Shown: piece after piece, positions 23,895 through 30,796 of the stretch | Numbering within the stretch: the first letter of the stretch is position 1 | Layout of the letters: every line of letters begins with the position of its first letter | IMG/VR virus record: IMGVR_UViG_3300044295_000303 | Location: 1-36,119 of that record | Length of the DNA stretch: 36,119 nucleotides | Strand: one strand, 5' to 3' | Origin: a virus | The notes under the pieces: generated by a model | What the model was told of the DNA's origin: nothing | The model's input: the letters and a program-made list of their open reading frames with translations, nothing else | Database searches by the model: none | Translations under genes and position numbers: made by a program

Positions 23895-24173
23895 ATGACG
23901 AGCAGGTACGATCAGATCATGAAGACCTTCGCGAAGCGGCTCAAGTCCGCCAGAGCCGAGGCCGGATACAAGAGCGCCCAGCAATTTGCGGGAGCCCTTG
24001 GGATCGAGCCGCATACCTATCGCCATTGGGAGCGAGCCGAGGCCGAGCCCGATTTTGAGACGCTGACGCGCATTTGCGAGCTTCTCAAGATCACCCCTAA
24101 CGAACTGTTGCCGCTGGCCGCGCAAGGCGGAGCGCGGGGGTTTTCCCCAGCGTCTGGACAGACGGCAGCGTAG
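23895..24173 (+). CDS. XRE-family repressor
   Basis: 92 residues from ATG 23895; ATG 23919 is an alternative. It has a classical helix-turn-helix at about 10-65: KTFAKRLKSARAEAGYKSAQ, FAGALGIEPHTYRHWERAEA and FETLTRICELLKITPNEL. The tail (QGGARGFSPASGQTAA) is short and there is no LexA-like peptidase domain, so induction by RecA-stimulated self-cleavage is unlikely. Divergent promoters with a shared operator lie upstream and a strong terminator directly follows, a typical monocistronic immunity repressor. Which of the two early operons it represses is inference. Confidence 0.8.
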   Translation: MTSRYDQIMKTFAKRLKSARAEAGYKSAQQFAGALGIEPHTYRHWERAEAEPDFETLTRICELLKITPNELLPLAAQGGARGFSPASGQTAA

Positions 24174-24196
24174 ACGAAATCAACGAACGCAACGGG

Positions 24197-24232
24197 TTAC
24201 GGATCGCTGACAACGATCCGTAATTTTTTTTT
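24197..24232 (+). terminator. Rho-independent terminator after the repressor
   Basis: A perfect 10-base-pair stem (TTACGGATCG / CGATCCGTAA), a seven-base loop and a run of nine T (24224-24232). It lies 24 bases after the repressor stop and isolates the repressor transcript from the rightward early operon. Confidence 0.88.
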
Positions 24233-24242
24233 ACGTTTTCGC

Positions 24243-24275
24243 TTGACGGCTGATGCAACGTAGATTTAGTGTACG
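24243..24275 (+). promoter_or_regulatory. Candidate rightward early promoter with operator-like repeat
   Basis: TTGACG (24243-24248) with TTTAGT (24265-24270) at 16-base spacing. It overlaps GTAGATTTAGTGTACG (24260-24275), which matches 14 of 16 positions with the repressor-promoter segment at 23811-23826. A common protein probably binds both. The -10 is a poor match. Confidence 0.45.
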
Positions 24276-24280
24276 CACAT

Positions 24281-24343
24281 CACCGGGCGGCCACGGCACA
24301 CTCCACCCTGACGCTCTCTGACCGGTACCGCGGTCGCCCGGTG
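24281..24343 (+). promoter_or_regulatory. Long hairpin in the leader of the rightward early operon
   Basis: CACCGGGCG (24281-24289) pairs perfectly with CGCCCGGTG (24335-24343). The stem extends inward through GCCACGG / CCGCGGT with one mismatch and one G-U, leaving a loop of about 30 bases. It ends about ten bases before the ribosome binding site (GAGGGG) of the first gene, so it may act on translation or as an antitermination signal. Confidence 0.45.
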
Positions 24344-24368
24344 GCTCAATTCAGAGGGGATGCGGATC

Positions 24369-24578
24369 ATGACTGAGGCAGATTTTCAAAAGCGGCTGGC
24401 CGATGCGTTTTTCGGGTCACTGCACAAGATGAACGCGGTGCACATCACCGCTGAGCAAGTCGATACGCTGGATCGCCGGCAAGAGAAGCTGGCCCTCATC
24501 CGGGAGCTTCGCGACCAGACCAATTCACGCGCCACGTATGACCGCTGTGTCGCCATTGTCGGGGAGCGCGGGGCATGA
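24369..24578 (+). CDS. First gene of the rightward early operon (69 residues)
   Basis: ATG 24369 is chosen over 24360 because GAGGGG lies at proper distance only from the former. It begins MTEADFQKRLADAFFGSLHK and is helical and charged throughout. The stop overlaps the next ATG (ATGA). No family is recognised; early position suggests a host-takeover or regulatory role. Confidence 0.6.
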   Translation: MTEADFQKRLADAFFGSLHKMNAVHITAEQVDTLDRRQEKLALIRELRDQTNSRATYDRCVAIVGERGA

Positions 24579-24883
24579 CCAAATGCAGAGCGACGCTCGA
24601 CTTTGAGTGCTTTGATACCAAAGTGCCGGTCAACATTGAGTTTTATTACCGGTCAGCGTTTGCATCGTCGAGCGCCGATCCAGGCCGACCAGCCCAGCTA
24701 GTGCTGCACAAATGCACCTTGGTTAATCCGCGCGATAAAAAGCAGCGCTATGTCTCATCTGAAGGAGACTGGTTATTCGAGTGCGTCAATGACGCGATCC
24801 GAAATCAGTGGGGCATGCGCGACGAGATTGTATCGCAGGCCATCGCGTTTGGCGACCTTCCGCACAAGGTGTGCACGCCATGA
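24575..24883 (+). CDS. Early protein of unknown function (102 residues)
   Basis: It starts in an ATGA overlap and ends in another. It begins MTKCRATLDFECFDTKVPVN, with several Cys and beta-rich sequence (VNIEFYYRSAF, QLVLHKCTLVNP). Two negatively charged helices follow. No known motif. The overlaps at both ends make it a firm member of the operon. Confidence 0.6.
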   Translation: MTKCRATLDFECFDTKVPVNIEFYYRSAFASSSADPGRPAQLVLHKCTLVNPRDKKQRYVSSEGDWLFECVNDAIRNQWGMRDEIVSQAIAFGDLPHKVCTP

Positions 24884-25191
24884 TCTACGACCACTTCGAA
24901 TGCATTGAACAGCCCATCGTCGATAACGGGGTTCTGGTTGCCTACTGCCCGGACATTCCCGTGACGCTACATCTCGACGAGTGCGGCGACCTGCATCGGG
25001 TCTCGCTTCATCACCACAATTCCGACCGCAAGACGGTCGTGTGCGCCGGGCTCATTTGGGAAACCTGCAAGCAGTTGATGGAGACGGACGGCGACCGCAT
25101 CCGTGACGAAGCTGGCTATCGCGGTGATCGCTACCAGCATGCACGCCCGACCATGGGCGTAGGATTCTCAGGCGGCAAATACGCTGCATGA
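24880..25191 (+). CDS. Early protein of unknown function (103 residues)
   Basis: ATG 24880 overlaps the previous stop. It begins MIYDHFECIEQPIVDNGVLV and is rich in Asp, His and Cys (LHLDECGDLHRVSLHHHNSD), perhaps binding a metal. It ends with a Gly-rich tail. A strong terminator follows immediately, so this is the last gene of the first early transcript unless transcription reads through. Confidence 0.58.
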   Translation: MIYDHFECIEQPIVDNGVLVAYCPDIPVTLHLDECGDLHRVSLHHHNSDRKTVVCAGLIWETCKQLMETDGDRIRDEAGYRGDRYQHARPTMGVGFSGGKYAA

Positions 25192-25195
25192 GATG

Positions 25196-25233
25196 GGGCA
25201 GGACGTAGATGCGGGGGTGCGTCCTGCCCTTTT
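25196..25233 (+). terminator. Rho-independent terminator within the rightward early region
   Basis: A perfect 10-base-pair stem (GGGCAGGACG / CGTCCTGCCC) with a 14-base loop, followed by TTTT. It lies five bases after a stop codon and divides the first three early genes from those starting at 25402. The gap 25234-25401 shows no convincing gene or promoter. Confidence 0.75.
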
Positions 25234-25401
25234 CAATAACGGCTGCTCCAAATCCCAGGGTGAGCCGAGGCATCCCGCGAGGAAAGCAAAGGTGCAATGC
25301 GGGGTTGGTGAGCAGTCCGTTGCGCTTCAGCGCTCATTCTAAGGGCCAGCCAATTGCACCGTCCTCGGCAATTCATTCTGTACCAATCGAGTAGGTGAAA
25401 A

Positions 25402-25662
25402 ATGCGGCGACGTTTTGAGTTCATCAGCAAGTCAGCGATCCAAGACCTAGAGGCCAGAGGCAAGGACGCATTTGAACGGGGGCACCCGTACATATCGACC
25501 AACTCCATGCACTGGCGACGCGGTTGGAAGAACGCGCAGGCGGCACGTCAAAAGCAGACTGTCGTAGTAGACAAAGAGGACCCCGAGCACAAAGCGATGC
25601 TGCAGCGTGCCGAGATGTTGAAGCGTGGGGCAGGTGGGCGATGGACCGTGCTGGGGCGATAG
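25402..25662 (+). CDS. Small basic protein (86 residues)
   Basis: ATG 25402 is preceded by AGGTGA. It begins MRRRFEFISKSAIQDLEARG and contains GHPYISTNSMHWRRGWKNAQ, an arrangement seen in small phage proteins of the CrpP/ribosome-modulation-factor type (short basic proteins with a GxxxF/Y and a WRxGW core). That resemblance is tentative. It overlaps the next gene by 22 bases. Confidence 0.58.
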   Translation: MRRRFEFISKSAIQDLEARGKDAFERGHPYISTNSMHWRRGWKNAQAARQKQTVVVDKEDPEHKAMLQRAEMLKRGAGGRWTVLGR

Positions 25663-25772
25663 CGGGCGGGATTCTTGTCGGTTGGTTCGTGCTGTTGATC
25701 GTCGTCTGCGCATCACCGGCAGAGCCAAGAGGGCATCCGATCAAATGTGATCAGAGGGGGTGGTGTCAATGA
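25641..25772 (+). CDS. Small membrane or lipoprotein-like peptide (43 residues)
   Basis: ATG 25641 with AGGTGGG upstream. It begins MDRAGAIAGGILVGWFVLLI, then VVCASPAEP, which resembles a signal anchor or lipobox (VVC). Two more Cys lie near the end. Its stop overlaps the next ATG (ATGA). Envelope location is likely, function unknown. Confidence 0.5.
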   Translation: MDRAGAIAGGILVGWFVLLIVVCASPAEPRGHPIKCDQRGWCQ

Positions 25773-25870
25773 GGTTTGTTTCTGATGTCGGGGCTTTGCT
25801 GATTGTGATCGGGGCAGTGATCCTGATCTGCGAACCACTGATCAAAGCAGCAATCGAAAGGTGGCCGTGA
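25769..25870 (+). CDS. Single-pass membrane peptide (33 residues)
   Basis: The start overlaps the previous stop (ATGA) and the stop overlaps the next ATG by one base. It begins MRFVSDVGALLIVIGAVILI and ends in a short charged tail (KAAIERWP). One membrane segment is evident. Chained overlaps on both sides support translation; the role is unknown. Confidence 0.48.
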   Translation: MRFVSDVGALLIVIGAVILICEPLIKAAIERWP

Positions 25871-26154
25871 TGGGTGTGCTGAAGTTCCCGCGATTTCTTG
25901 GTGGCGCTCGCCGCCCTGAATTTGAGGCCGACGTAGCGTTGAAGCCTGACGCTGAAATGCAAGCCATCGTCGGCGTCGGGGAATGGCTCGCCACGCTGGA
26001 AACCGAGGAACAGAAGCTCCGGGTTCTGACGCTGCATATGTGGCGTCTGAAATCCGGCGACACACAGAAGATAGACGATTGGGTCACGTCGATTGCTGAG
26101 CAGTCCACGATGATCGTCAGTAAGCGAAACGGGTTCAAGGAGGGCGTGGAATGA
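25870..26154 (+). CDS. Early protein of unknown function (94 residues)
   Basis: ATG 25870 is preferred to a GTG at 25861. It begins MGVLKFPRFLGGARRPEFEA and the rest is helical (WLATLETEEQKLRVLTLHMW, WVTSIAEQSTMIVSK). Its stop overlaps the RecT-type gene (ATGA), so the two are translationally coupled and may work together. No motif is recognised. Confidence 0.58.
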   Translation: MGVLKFPRFLGGARRPEFEADVALKPDAEMQAIVGVGEWLATLETEEQKLRVLTLHMWRLKSGDTQKIDDWVTSIAEQSTMIVSKRNGFKEGVE

Positions 26155-27068
26155 GCGAGAGCAACGCAGTGGTGCCATTGCGCGCCGGTGGCCGCGTTAC
26201 GGCAATCATACCGCAGAACGTCGAGGAAGTGTTTCGGCTGGCAAACGCCATTGCCAAGAGCGGTCTTGCTCCGAGCACGATGCGCACGGCCGAACAGATC
26301 ACCATTGCCATTATGCACGGCGCAGAGATCGGATTGCCACCTATGCAAGCGGTTCAACGAATTGCAGTTGTGAACGGGCGGCCGACAATCTGGGGGGACG
26401 CGATCCCAGCTTTGCTTCTGTCGCGTGGTTTCCGCATCCAAGAGTCAGTGTCTGGCGATGATGACGAGCGCGGCGCTACGTGCACCGTGACGCGGCCAGA
26501 CGGCGAGAAAATCACGCGGCGGTTCACGGTGGCCGACGCCAAGACTGCCGGTCTGTGGGGCAAGGTGGGGCCGTGGAAGCAACACCCGGATCGCATGCTT
26601 CAGATGCGGGCTCGGGGGTTTGCGGCGCGTGACGGCGCGGCCGACGTTCTGGCTGGCCTGTATCTCAGCGAGGAAGCGGAAGACATCGACATTCAGCCGC
26701 GGCGGAAGTCGTCGGCAGAATGCAAGCGTGACGGCACGACGGAACGGTTCAACGCCATTCGGTTTGAGATTGCCAAAGCGACAACCGCCGACGATCTGGA
26801 TCGCATCGAAGCGACCTATGAAGCCGACATAGCGACCATGTATTCGCGGTGGGCTGAGATTGTGAACGATGACCTGCAGGCAAAGCGTGAGACGCTGGCA
26901 GGTGCATTCGATCAGGATGCAGTGCTGCGCGAGATTGAGCGCGACCTGCAGGCTATTCCACCAGCCGACGTGCACGACAAGTACAAGGCGCAGATTATGC
27001 GCATGGACGAGGACGGCAGAGCATCAGCGCTGGACATGATCGCCTCCACTCCCATTGCAGCGGAGTGA
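26151..27068 (+). CDS. recT: RecT-family single-strand annealing protein
   Basis: 305 residues. Seen: VEEVFRLANAIAKSGLAPST, EQITIAIMHGAEIGLPPMQA and VNGRPTIWGDAIPALLLSRG, a set characteristic of phage RecT-like annealing proteins, followed by KQHPDRMLQMRARGFAARDG. The C-terminal third is an acidic, helical extension (AKATTADDLDRIEATYEADI). It anneals complementary single strands during phage recombination or end joining. A partner exonuclease (YqaJ, Exo or RecE type) is normally next to it, but none is recognisable in this window. The start overlaps the previous stop (ATGA). Confidence 0.82.
   Translation: MSESNAVVPLRAGGRVTAIIPQNVEEVFRLANAIAKSGLAPSTMRTAEQITIAIMHGAEIGLPPMQAVQRIAVVNGRPTIWGDAIPALLLSRGFRIQESVSGDDDERGATCTVTRPDGEKITRRFTVADAKTAGLWGKVGPWKQHPDRMLQMRARGFAARDGAADVLAGLYLSEEAEDIDIQPRRKSSAECKRDGTTERFNAIRFEIAKATTADDLDRIEATYEADIATMYSRWAEIVNDDLQAKRETLAGAFDQDAVLREIERDLQAIPPADVHDKYKAQIMRMDEDGRASALDMIASTPIAAE
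27051..27068. repeat. Direct repeat, copy 1
   Basis: CCCATTGCAGCGGAGTGA is found here, covering the last codons of the recT-like gene, and again at 27295-27312 before the next-but-one gene. In both places GAAAGATG follows within a few bases, suggesting a duplicated translation-initiation segment. Confidence 0.7.
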
Positions 27069-27094
27069 GCGGAAGGAAAGATGGAAAAGCGGAC

Positions 27095-27289
27095 ATGACG
27101 CGTTTGCGGAAGCGAGCTGACGAACTCCTACATCGCGCCATGCGGCTAGAGCGAGAGGCTCAAGCGTTTCGCGCTGAGGACTATCACGAAATCGCAGATA
27201 GGTACGAGCGCAACGCCCAACGGTTGCGCAGAAAGCTAGTCGCCGCATGGGCTAAAATGACCGTCCGGCGAATGTCTGCAATTCAGTAA
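27095..27289 (+). CDS. Small coiled-coil protein (64 residues)
   Basis: It begins MTRLRKRADELLHRAMRLER and is almost wholly charged helix (AQRLRRKLVAAWAKMTV), probably coiled coil. A GTG at 27065 overlapping the recT-like stop would add ten residues and is an equally possible start. A five-codon leader (ATG 27080, MEKRT) with GGAAGG would couple to ATG 27095. Function unknown. Confidence 0.5.
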   Translation: MTRLRKRADELLHRAMRLEREAQAFRAEDYHEIADRYERNAQRLRRKLVAAWAKMTVRRMSAIQ

Positions 27290-27294
27290 AAGCG

Positions 27295-27312
27295 CCCATT
27301 GCAGCGGAGTGA
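27295..27312. repeat. Direct repeat, copy 2
   Basis: Second copy of the 18-base sequence at 27051-27068. Here it is intergenic and supplies the GGAG upstream of ATG 27319. Confidence 0.7.
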
Positions 27313-27318
27313 CGAAAG

Positions 27319-27543
27319 ATGCCGGTGCCAGCTTCACCGCTTGATGATGACCTAGAGGACGCTGTGATTGCGATTCACGTCAGCAGCGGCAAAGGCTGGG
27401 AAGACATCGCTGTGCTGATGAAAGGTCGGCTTCGCATTGGCGACCGTGAACGGATACGCAGAGCGGTTTTAACGAGTGCAGGCGGGAGCATAGGGGCCAG
27501 CATTGGGCGGGGTGCTGGCCCCAAGAAGGAGGCGGAGATATGA
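27319..27543 (+). CDS. Small HTH-like protein (74 residues)
   Basis: ATG 27319 follows the direct repeat with its GGAG. It begins MPVPASPLDDDLEDAVIAIH; the middle (GWEDIAVLMKGRLRIGDRER) could be a small helix-turn-helix. A Gly/Ser-rich tail follows. It overlaps the next gene (ATGA). The HTH reading is tentative and no family is recognised. Confidence 0.52.
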   Translation: MPVPASPLDDDLEDAVIAIHVSSGKGWEDIAVLMKGRLRIGDRERIRRAVLTSAGGSIGASIGRGAGPKKEAEI

Positions 27544-28034
27544 GCAATTGCCCTCACTGCGGCTGCGAACTTGAGCAGAAGCCGAAAGGCAAGCCGCGCT
27601 CTGTCCCGCAGCACCGCCGTTACTTTGCAATGATCAAAGCTGCATTCTCGCATTGGCCGGAGGATCACCGCTTCCAGCCAATCACTGAGGAACGGTTGCG
27701 GAAATGGCTTCAAGCGCGAGCCGGTCACGCCATCATAACAAGCATAGATCTCGCGCCAATGAAAAAAGACGAAGCTATTTCGGCCATTGCTGCCGCCCTG
27801 ATCACCGCGGCTTTAACGGATGAACATTATTTCACGCATCAAAAAGGTGCTATGTTCTACGTTATACGATCGAAATCGATTTCGTTCGACGAGCTTCCGC
27901 ACCTTGCAGCCTGCGCATTGTTCGACGCGGTGGCAGAGGTCATTGAGGCTGAAACAGACTTGAAGGTAGCGCAGATCATGCCGCCGATTATTGAGCGGCG
28001 CAAGCACATAGAGCACGCGGAGGTTCCGCTGTGA
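27540..28034 (+). CDS. Zinc-ribbon protein of unknown function (164 residues)
   Basis: It starts with MSNCPHCGCELEQKPKGKPR, half of a zinc ribbon, and continues SVPQHRRYFAMIKAAFSHWP and LRKWLQARAGH, a pattern I associate with conserved phage proteins of unknown function. The rest is mixed helix/strand with acidic C-terminal helices (VAEVIEAETDLKVAQIMPPI). Its stop overlaps the next start (GTGA). It lies in the recombination/modification part of the operon. Confidence 0.6.
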   Translation: MSNCPHCGCELEQKPKGKPRSVPQHRRYFAMIKAAFSHWPEDHRFQPITEERLRKWLQARAGHAIITSIDLAPMKKDEAISAIAAALITAALTDEHYFTHQKGAMFYVIRSKSISFDELPHLAACALFDAVAEVIEAETDLKVAQIMPPIIERRKHIEHAEVPL

Positions 28035-28519
28035 TTAAACTCACTAACGATATGCGCAAGAGCATCATGACATCCGTCATGAAGTATCGGTTCAACAACG
28101 ACATTGAACTTATGCACAAAAAATGGGCTTATCTTGCTGATGATGTGTATAATGATATGTATACCACTGCAGAACGCAAGCTAATGGCAAAAGTGCCAGA
28201 TGGATGGTTGTATAAAGGAAGGAATCTGCACGTTTTATTTGGCAAAGAACGCGCTACTCTGCAAATGTCAAAACAGCGGCCTGTGCCAAATCGTGATAAA
28301 ACTTATGAAGCGGGCCACCCGTTAGAAGTGCGATACAGGGAACTCATTGCTCAATCTATGAAACTCAACATGGAGCGTGAGTCCGCCCGAAATATATTAC
28401 GAGCCAAGCTTTGGTCATTCCGAAGCACGGAGCGCCTGATGGAGCACTGGCCAGATATTAAGCCATTTTTACCAAAAGGGCAGCCAGAGTTGAAAAGGCT
28501 CCTGAGTCGCCGCCAATAG
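28031..28519 (+). CDS. Nmad5-like protein (putative nucleotide-modification-associated), apparent C-terminal frameshift
   Basis: 162 residues, GTG start at 28031 in a GTGA overlap. It begins MIKLTNDMRKSIMTSVMKYR; AERKLMAKVPDGWLYKGRNL and LMEHWPDIKPFLPKG match my memory of the Nmad5 family (predicted DNA-modification-associated, mechanism unknown). The gene is visibly AT-richer than its neighbours, suggesting recent acquisition. In the -1 frame from about 28486 the sequence reads VEKAPESPPIDELNKALGLS and continues to a TGA after 28560, a better C-terminus than the in-frame end LLSRRQ. The shift probably lies near CCAAAAGGG (28472-28480): mutation, sequencing error or programmed slippage. Confidence 0.55.
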   Translation: MIKLTNDMRKSIMTSVMKYRFNNDIELMHKKWAYLADDVYNDMYTTAERKLMAKVPDGWLYKGRNLHVLFGKERATLQMSKQRPVPNRDKTYEAGHPLEVRYRELIAQSMKLNMERESARNILRAKLWSFRSTERLMEHWPDIKPFLPKGQPELKRLLSRRQ

Positions 28520-28603
28520 ACGAACTGAACAAGGCGCTCGGATTATCGCAGGCGAAAACAGTAAAAGCATGAACCGCAACGAGAGCAAGCTAACGAGGGC
28601 GAC

Positions 28604-29683
28604 ATGACAGGCACTTTCAGAACTCGCCTTGTAAACATTCGGCCGGTTGGCATTGGACACAATGAACCGTTTGATTCGGTGGAGAACACCGGAGTTTTCT
28701 ACTTCAGGCACGACGTTCTTGACCAGCTCCCTGACTACATGAAGCATGTAAAGAAAATGGCATCGTCAGACCCAGATGCATTTGCTCTTTACTCAAAACT
28801 CGGGGGCACACTGTTGCCACCTTCGACGCTGTTGGCGTCTACACTCAACGACGTTGACGTTACCTCGATCCCTTCCTTTTCGTGCGTCATGCTTGGGAAG
28901 GACAAGAGCAAGGATGACGGACGTGTGTTTGCAAAAATGGGCTACCTTCAAAAGATCGAAAAGTCACCATTTGTCGCCCACGATACATACCCAGGCGCGA
29001 CTACGTTTCGGATGGTTCTTTTTTATTCTCCGCAAGATGACCCGAACTTCAGCCTTCCTGTGCGGTATCACGTATCAGTTCGCCCTGACGGGTCCGTCAG
29101 GCTGTTGCGCGAACTGTTGGAGTCACGCAAACAGATGCGTTCAAAGACGGGGCCGTGGCATCACAGAAACTACTCAATTCCTGTGCGGCAATGGGACATC
29201 TCAGACCATCTTCGGACGCTGGCGCGGGAAAATGATTGCGACGTGGAAACAATGGCGCAGACGTGCTTCTGCCTTCTTGCGTCCGTTGCGCCGCGCATGC
29301 GGATAGGATTTCAAATCCGTGCATCTAAGAACAACGGCCCCCGTGCCGTTTTCAACATCGCGGCAAAGAGGACACCTTATTTCTTCAAAGACCGTGACAT
29401 CACCGTAAACGAGAACGGTAGGACAAAGCGGGTTTTCCACTACGTCGCCGGCCATCAGCGTTCAGACGGATCATTGGTACGGCCGCATGTCCGCGGGGTG
29501 CGTTCGTTTGCCTGGAACGGGTACAACATTCACATAGGCATCCCAGATATGACGATGCCAGACATACGCCGTTTCAAATCTGGGGTTCTGGAAGTGGGGG
29601 CGCAGGAAGATATACCGCTCGACTACGTCGAGAGCGAAGAAGCTGGAGAACGTATTCTGCGCGCTCTGGAGGCGGTGAAATGA
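28604..29683 (+). CDS. Phage protein of unknown function (359 residues)
   Basis: ATG 28604 with GAGGGCG upstream. The N-terminus (RLVNIRPVGIGHNEPFDSVE) is followed by a helical part (DYMKHVKKMASSDPDAFALY) and a large beta-rich region. The C-terminal part contains FHYVAGHQRSDGSLVRPHVR and SFAWNGYNIHIGIP, which look conserved. No catalytic motif I can name. Its stop overlaps the HNH gene (ATGA). It may belong to a modification or defence-evasion group with the Nmad5-like and HNH genes, by position only. Confidence 0.62.
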   Translation: MTGTFRTRLVNIRPVGIGHNEPFDSVENTGVFYFRHDVLDQLPDYMKHVKKMASSDPDAFALYSKLGGTLLPPSTLLASTLNDVDVTSIPSFSCVMLGKDKSKDDGRVFAKMGYLQKIEKSPFVAHDTYPGATTFRMVLFYSPQDDPNFSLPVRYHVSVRPDGSVRLLRELLESRKQMRSKTGPWHHRNYSIPVRQWDISDHLRTLARENDCDVETMAQTCFCLLASVAPRMRIGFQIRASKNNGPRAVFNIAAKRTPYFFKDRDITVNENGRTKRVFHYVAGHQRSDGSLVRPHVRGVRSFAWNGYNIHIGIPDMTMPDIRRFKSGVLEVGAQEDIPLDYVESEEAGERILRALEAVK

Positions 29684-29994
29684 CTGGCTCATCCTTCGTC
29701 CACGAGAAGCGCGGGAGCATGACGCCGCAAAGAGCCCTGCGGATATTCCAGGCGTGCGGCGGAAAATGCCACATCTGCAAGCGCAAGCTCGGCCCGGCCG
29801 ATGACTACGAGATTGAGCACATCACGGCACTTGAGAACGGCGGCACGGACGATGATGCAAACCTCGCCCCAGCTTGTTCGTGGTGCCACAAGGAAAAGAC
29901 ATCCGACGATCACGCGCAAGCGAGTCACGGGCGGAAGATGGCGGCCAAGGCATTCGTTCCGAAGCGGTTCAAGCAAAAGCGGGGCTGGCGATGA
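29680..29994 (+). CDS. HNH endonuclease
   Basis: 104 residues. Seen: CGGKCHICKRKL (first CxxC), DYEIEHITALENGGTDDDAN (the core E-H with the downstream N) and CSWCHKEKTSDD (second CxxC and H), a complete zinc-binding HNH motif in about 20-75. The tail is basic (FVPKRFKQKRGWR). It cuts DNA; being away from the terminase genes it is more likely a free nuclease of the early region than a packaging nuclease. Overlaps on both sides (ATGA) place it firmly in the operon. Confidence 0.82.
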   Translation: MTGSSFVHEKRGSMTPQRALRIFQACGGKCHICKRKLGPADDYEIEHITALENGGTDDDANLAPACSWCHKEKTSDDHAQASHGRKMAAKAFVPKRFKQKRGWR

Positions 29995-30404
29995 CCACCT
30001 GTCCCACATGCGGGTGCACGACATACGAGATCGACAGTGAGGCGCCGACGTTTGATGTCGCTCGGTTCACGTGTGGCTATGCGGTTGCTCTGCATGGCGA
30101 GGCAAGCGGCGGAAGGATTGTAGCAGTCGAGCGCTGCCGGTCATGGCGCTTGCGCGAGCGAGCATCAAGGTTCTGGCCGAGCGCTGAGACGTGGGCAACA
30201 GCCAGCGTCAGAGCATCAGTCGGCGGTGCGCTCCTGATGACAGAGCACCTGGCATCGAGCGCGGTGCAGCCGTGGTGGCATTTCGCCGGCAAGTTCTTCT
30301 GCATCATGGCGGCTTGGTCGTTGCTTGGCCACGCAGAGAAACAGTTCACAACTCACGTTCGCATTGCCCTTCAGCGCGGGTGGAAGATGGCGAGGGGGAC
30401 ATGA
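29991..30404 (+). CDS. Zinc-ribbon protein with hydrophobic segment, unknown function (137 residues)
   Basis: It starts MTTCPTCGCTTYEIDSEAPT, half of a zinc ribbon, with a further Cys at FTCGYA. The middle is Arg-rich (RCRSWRLRERASRFW). A mostly hydrophobic segment (WHFAGKFFCIMAAWSLLGHA) follows. A start before ATG 29991 is not supported, since this ATG overlaps the HNH stop. Function unknown. Confidence 0.55.
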   Translation: MTTCPTCGCTTYEIDSEAPTFDVARFTCGYAVALHGEASGGRIVAVERCRSWRLRERASRFWPSAETWATASVRASVGGALLMTEHLASSAVQPWWHFAGKFFCIMAAWSLLGHAEKQFTTHVRIALQRGWKMARGT

Positions 30405-30796
30405 CCGACATACCAGACGAGGCTGCTGCACTCATGAGTGATCTTCCGCGCTTACTTACCCTTCAGGAAGCCTCAGCCAAGCTCGGCGGAAAGATCAAGC
30501 CACGCGCGTTGCGCACAGAGGCCAGACACGGCAGGTTGCATCTCACTCGCATAGCAGGCAAAGATTTCGTCACGGAATCGGACCTGGGGGAGATGCTGAC
30601 CCGATGCCGCGCCGCGCGAAAGGACCTCGGCTTTGGCTGCTCAAACGCGGCGGCCGGGAGCCAACATGGCTCATTCTCGACGGAGGCAAGCAGCACAGCA
30701 CAGGCTGCGGCGAAGGCGACCGCGCTGGCGCTGAAAGAGCGCTTGGCCGGTACATCGCGGAAAAGTACACGCCACCCACACGCGAGAGCGCCCTAG
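30401..30796 (+). CDS. Excisionase-like / AlpA-type HTH protein
   Basis: 131 residues. A winged-HTH of excisionase type is visible at about 16-65: LPRLLTLQEASAKLGGKIKP, RALRTEARHGRLHLTRIAGK and DFVTESDLGEML. The Ser/Ala-rich tail (about 80-131) is read in a different frame over the first 193 bases of the integrase gene. It probably binds the att arms and directs excision, or regulates the integrase; position right before the integrase supports this. The ATG overlaps the previous stop (ATGA). Confidence 0.7.
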   Translation: MTDIPDEAAALMSDLPRLLTLQEASAKLGGKIKPRALRTEARHGRLHLTRIAGKDFVTESDLGEMLTRCRAARKDLGFGCSNAAAGSQHGSFSTEASSTAQAAAKATALALKERLAGTSRKSTRHPHARAP

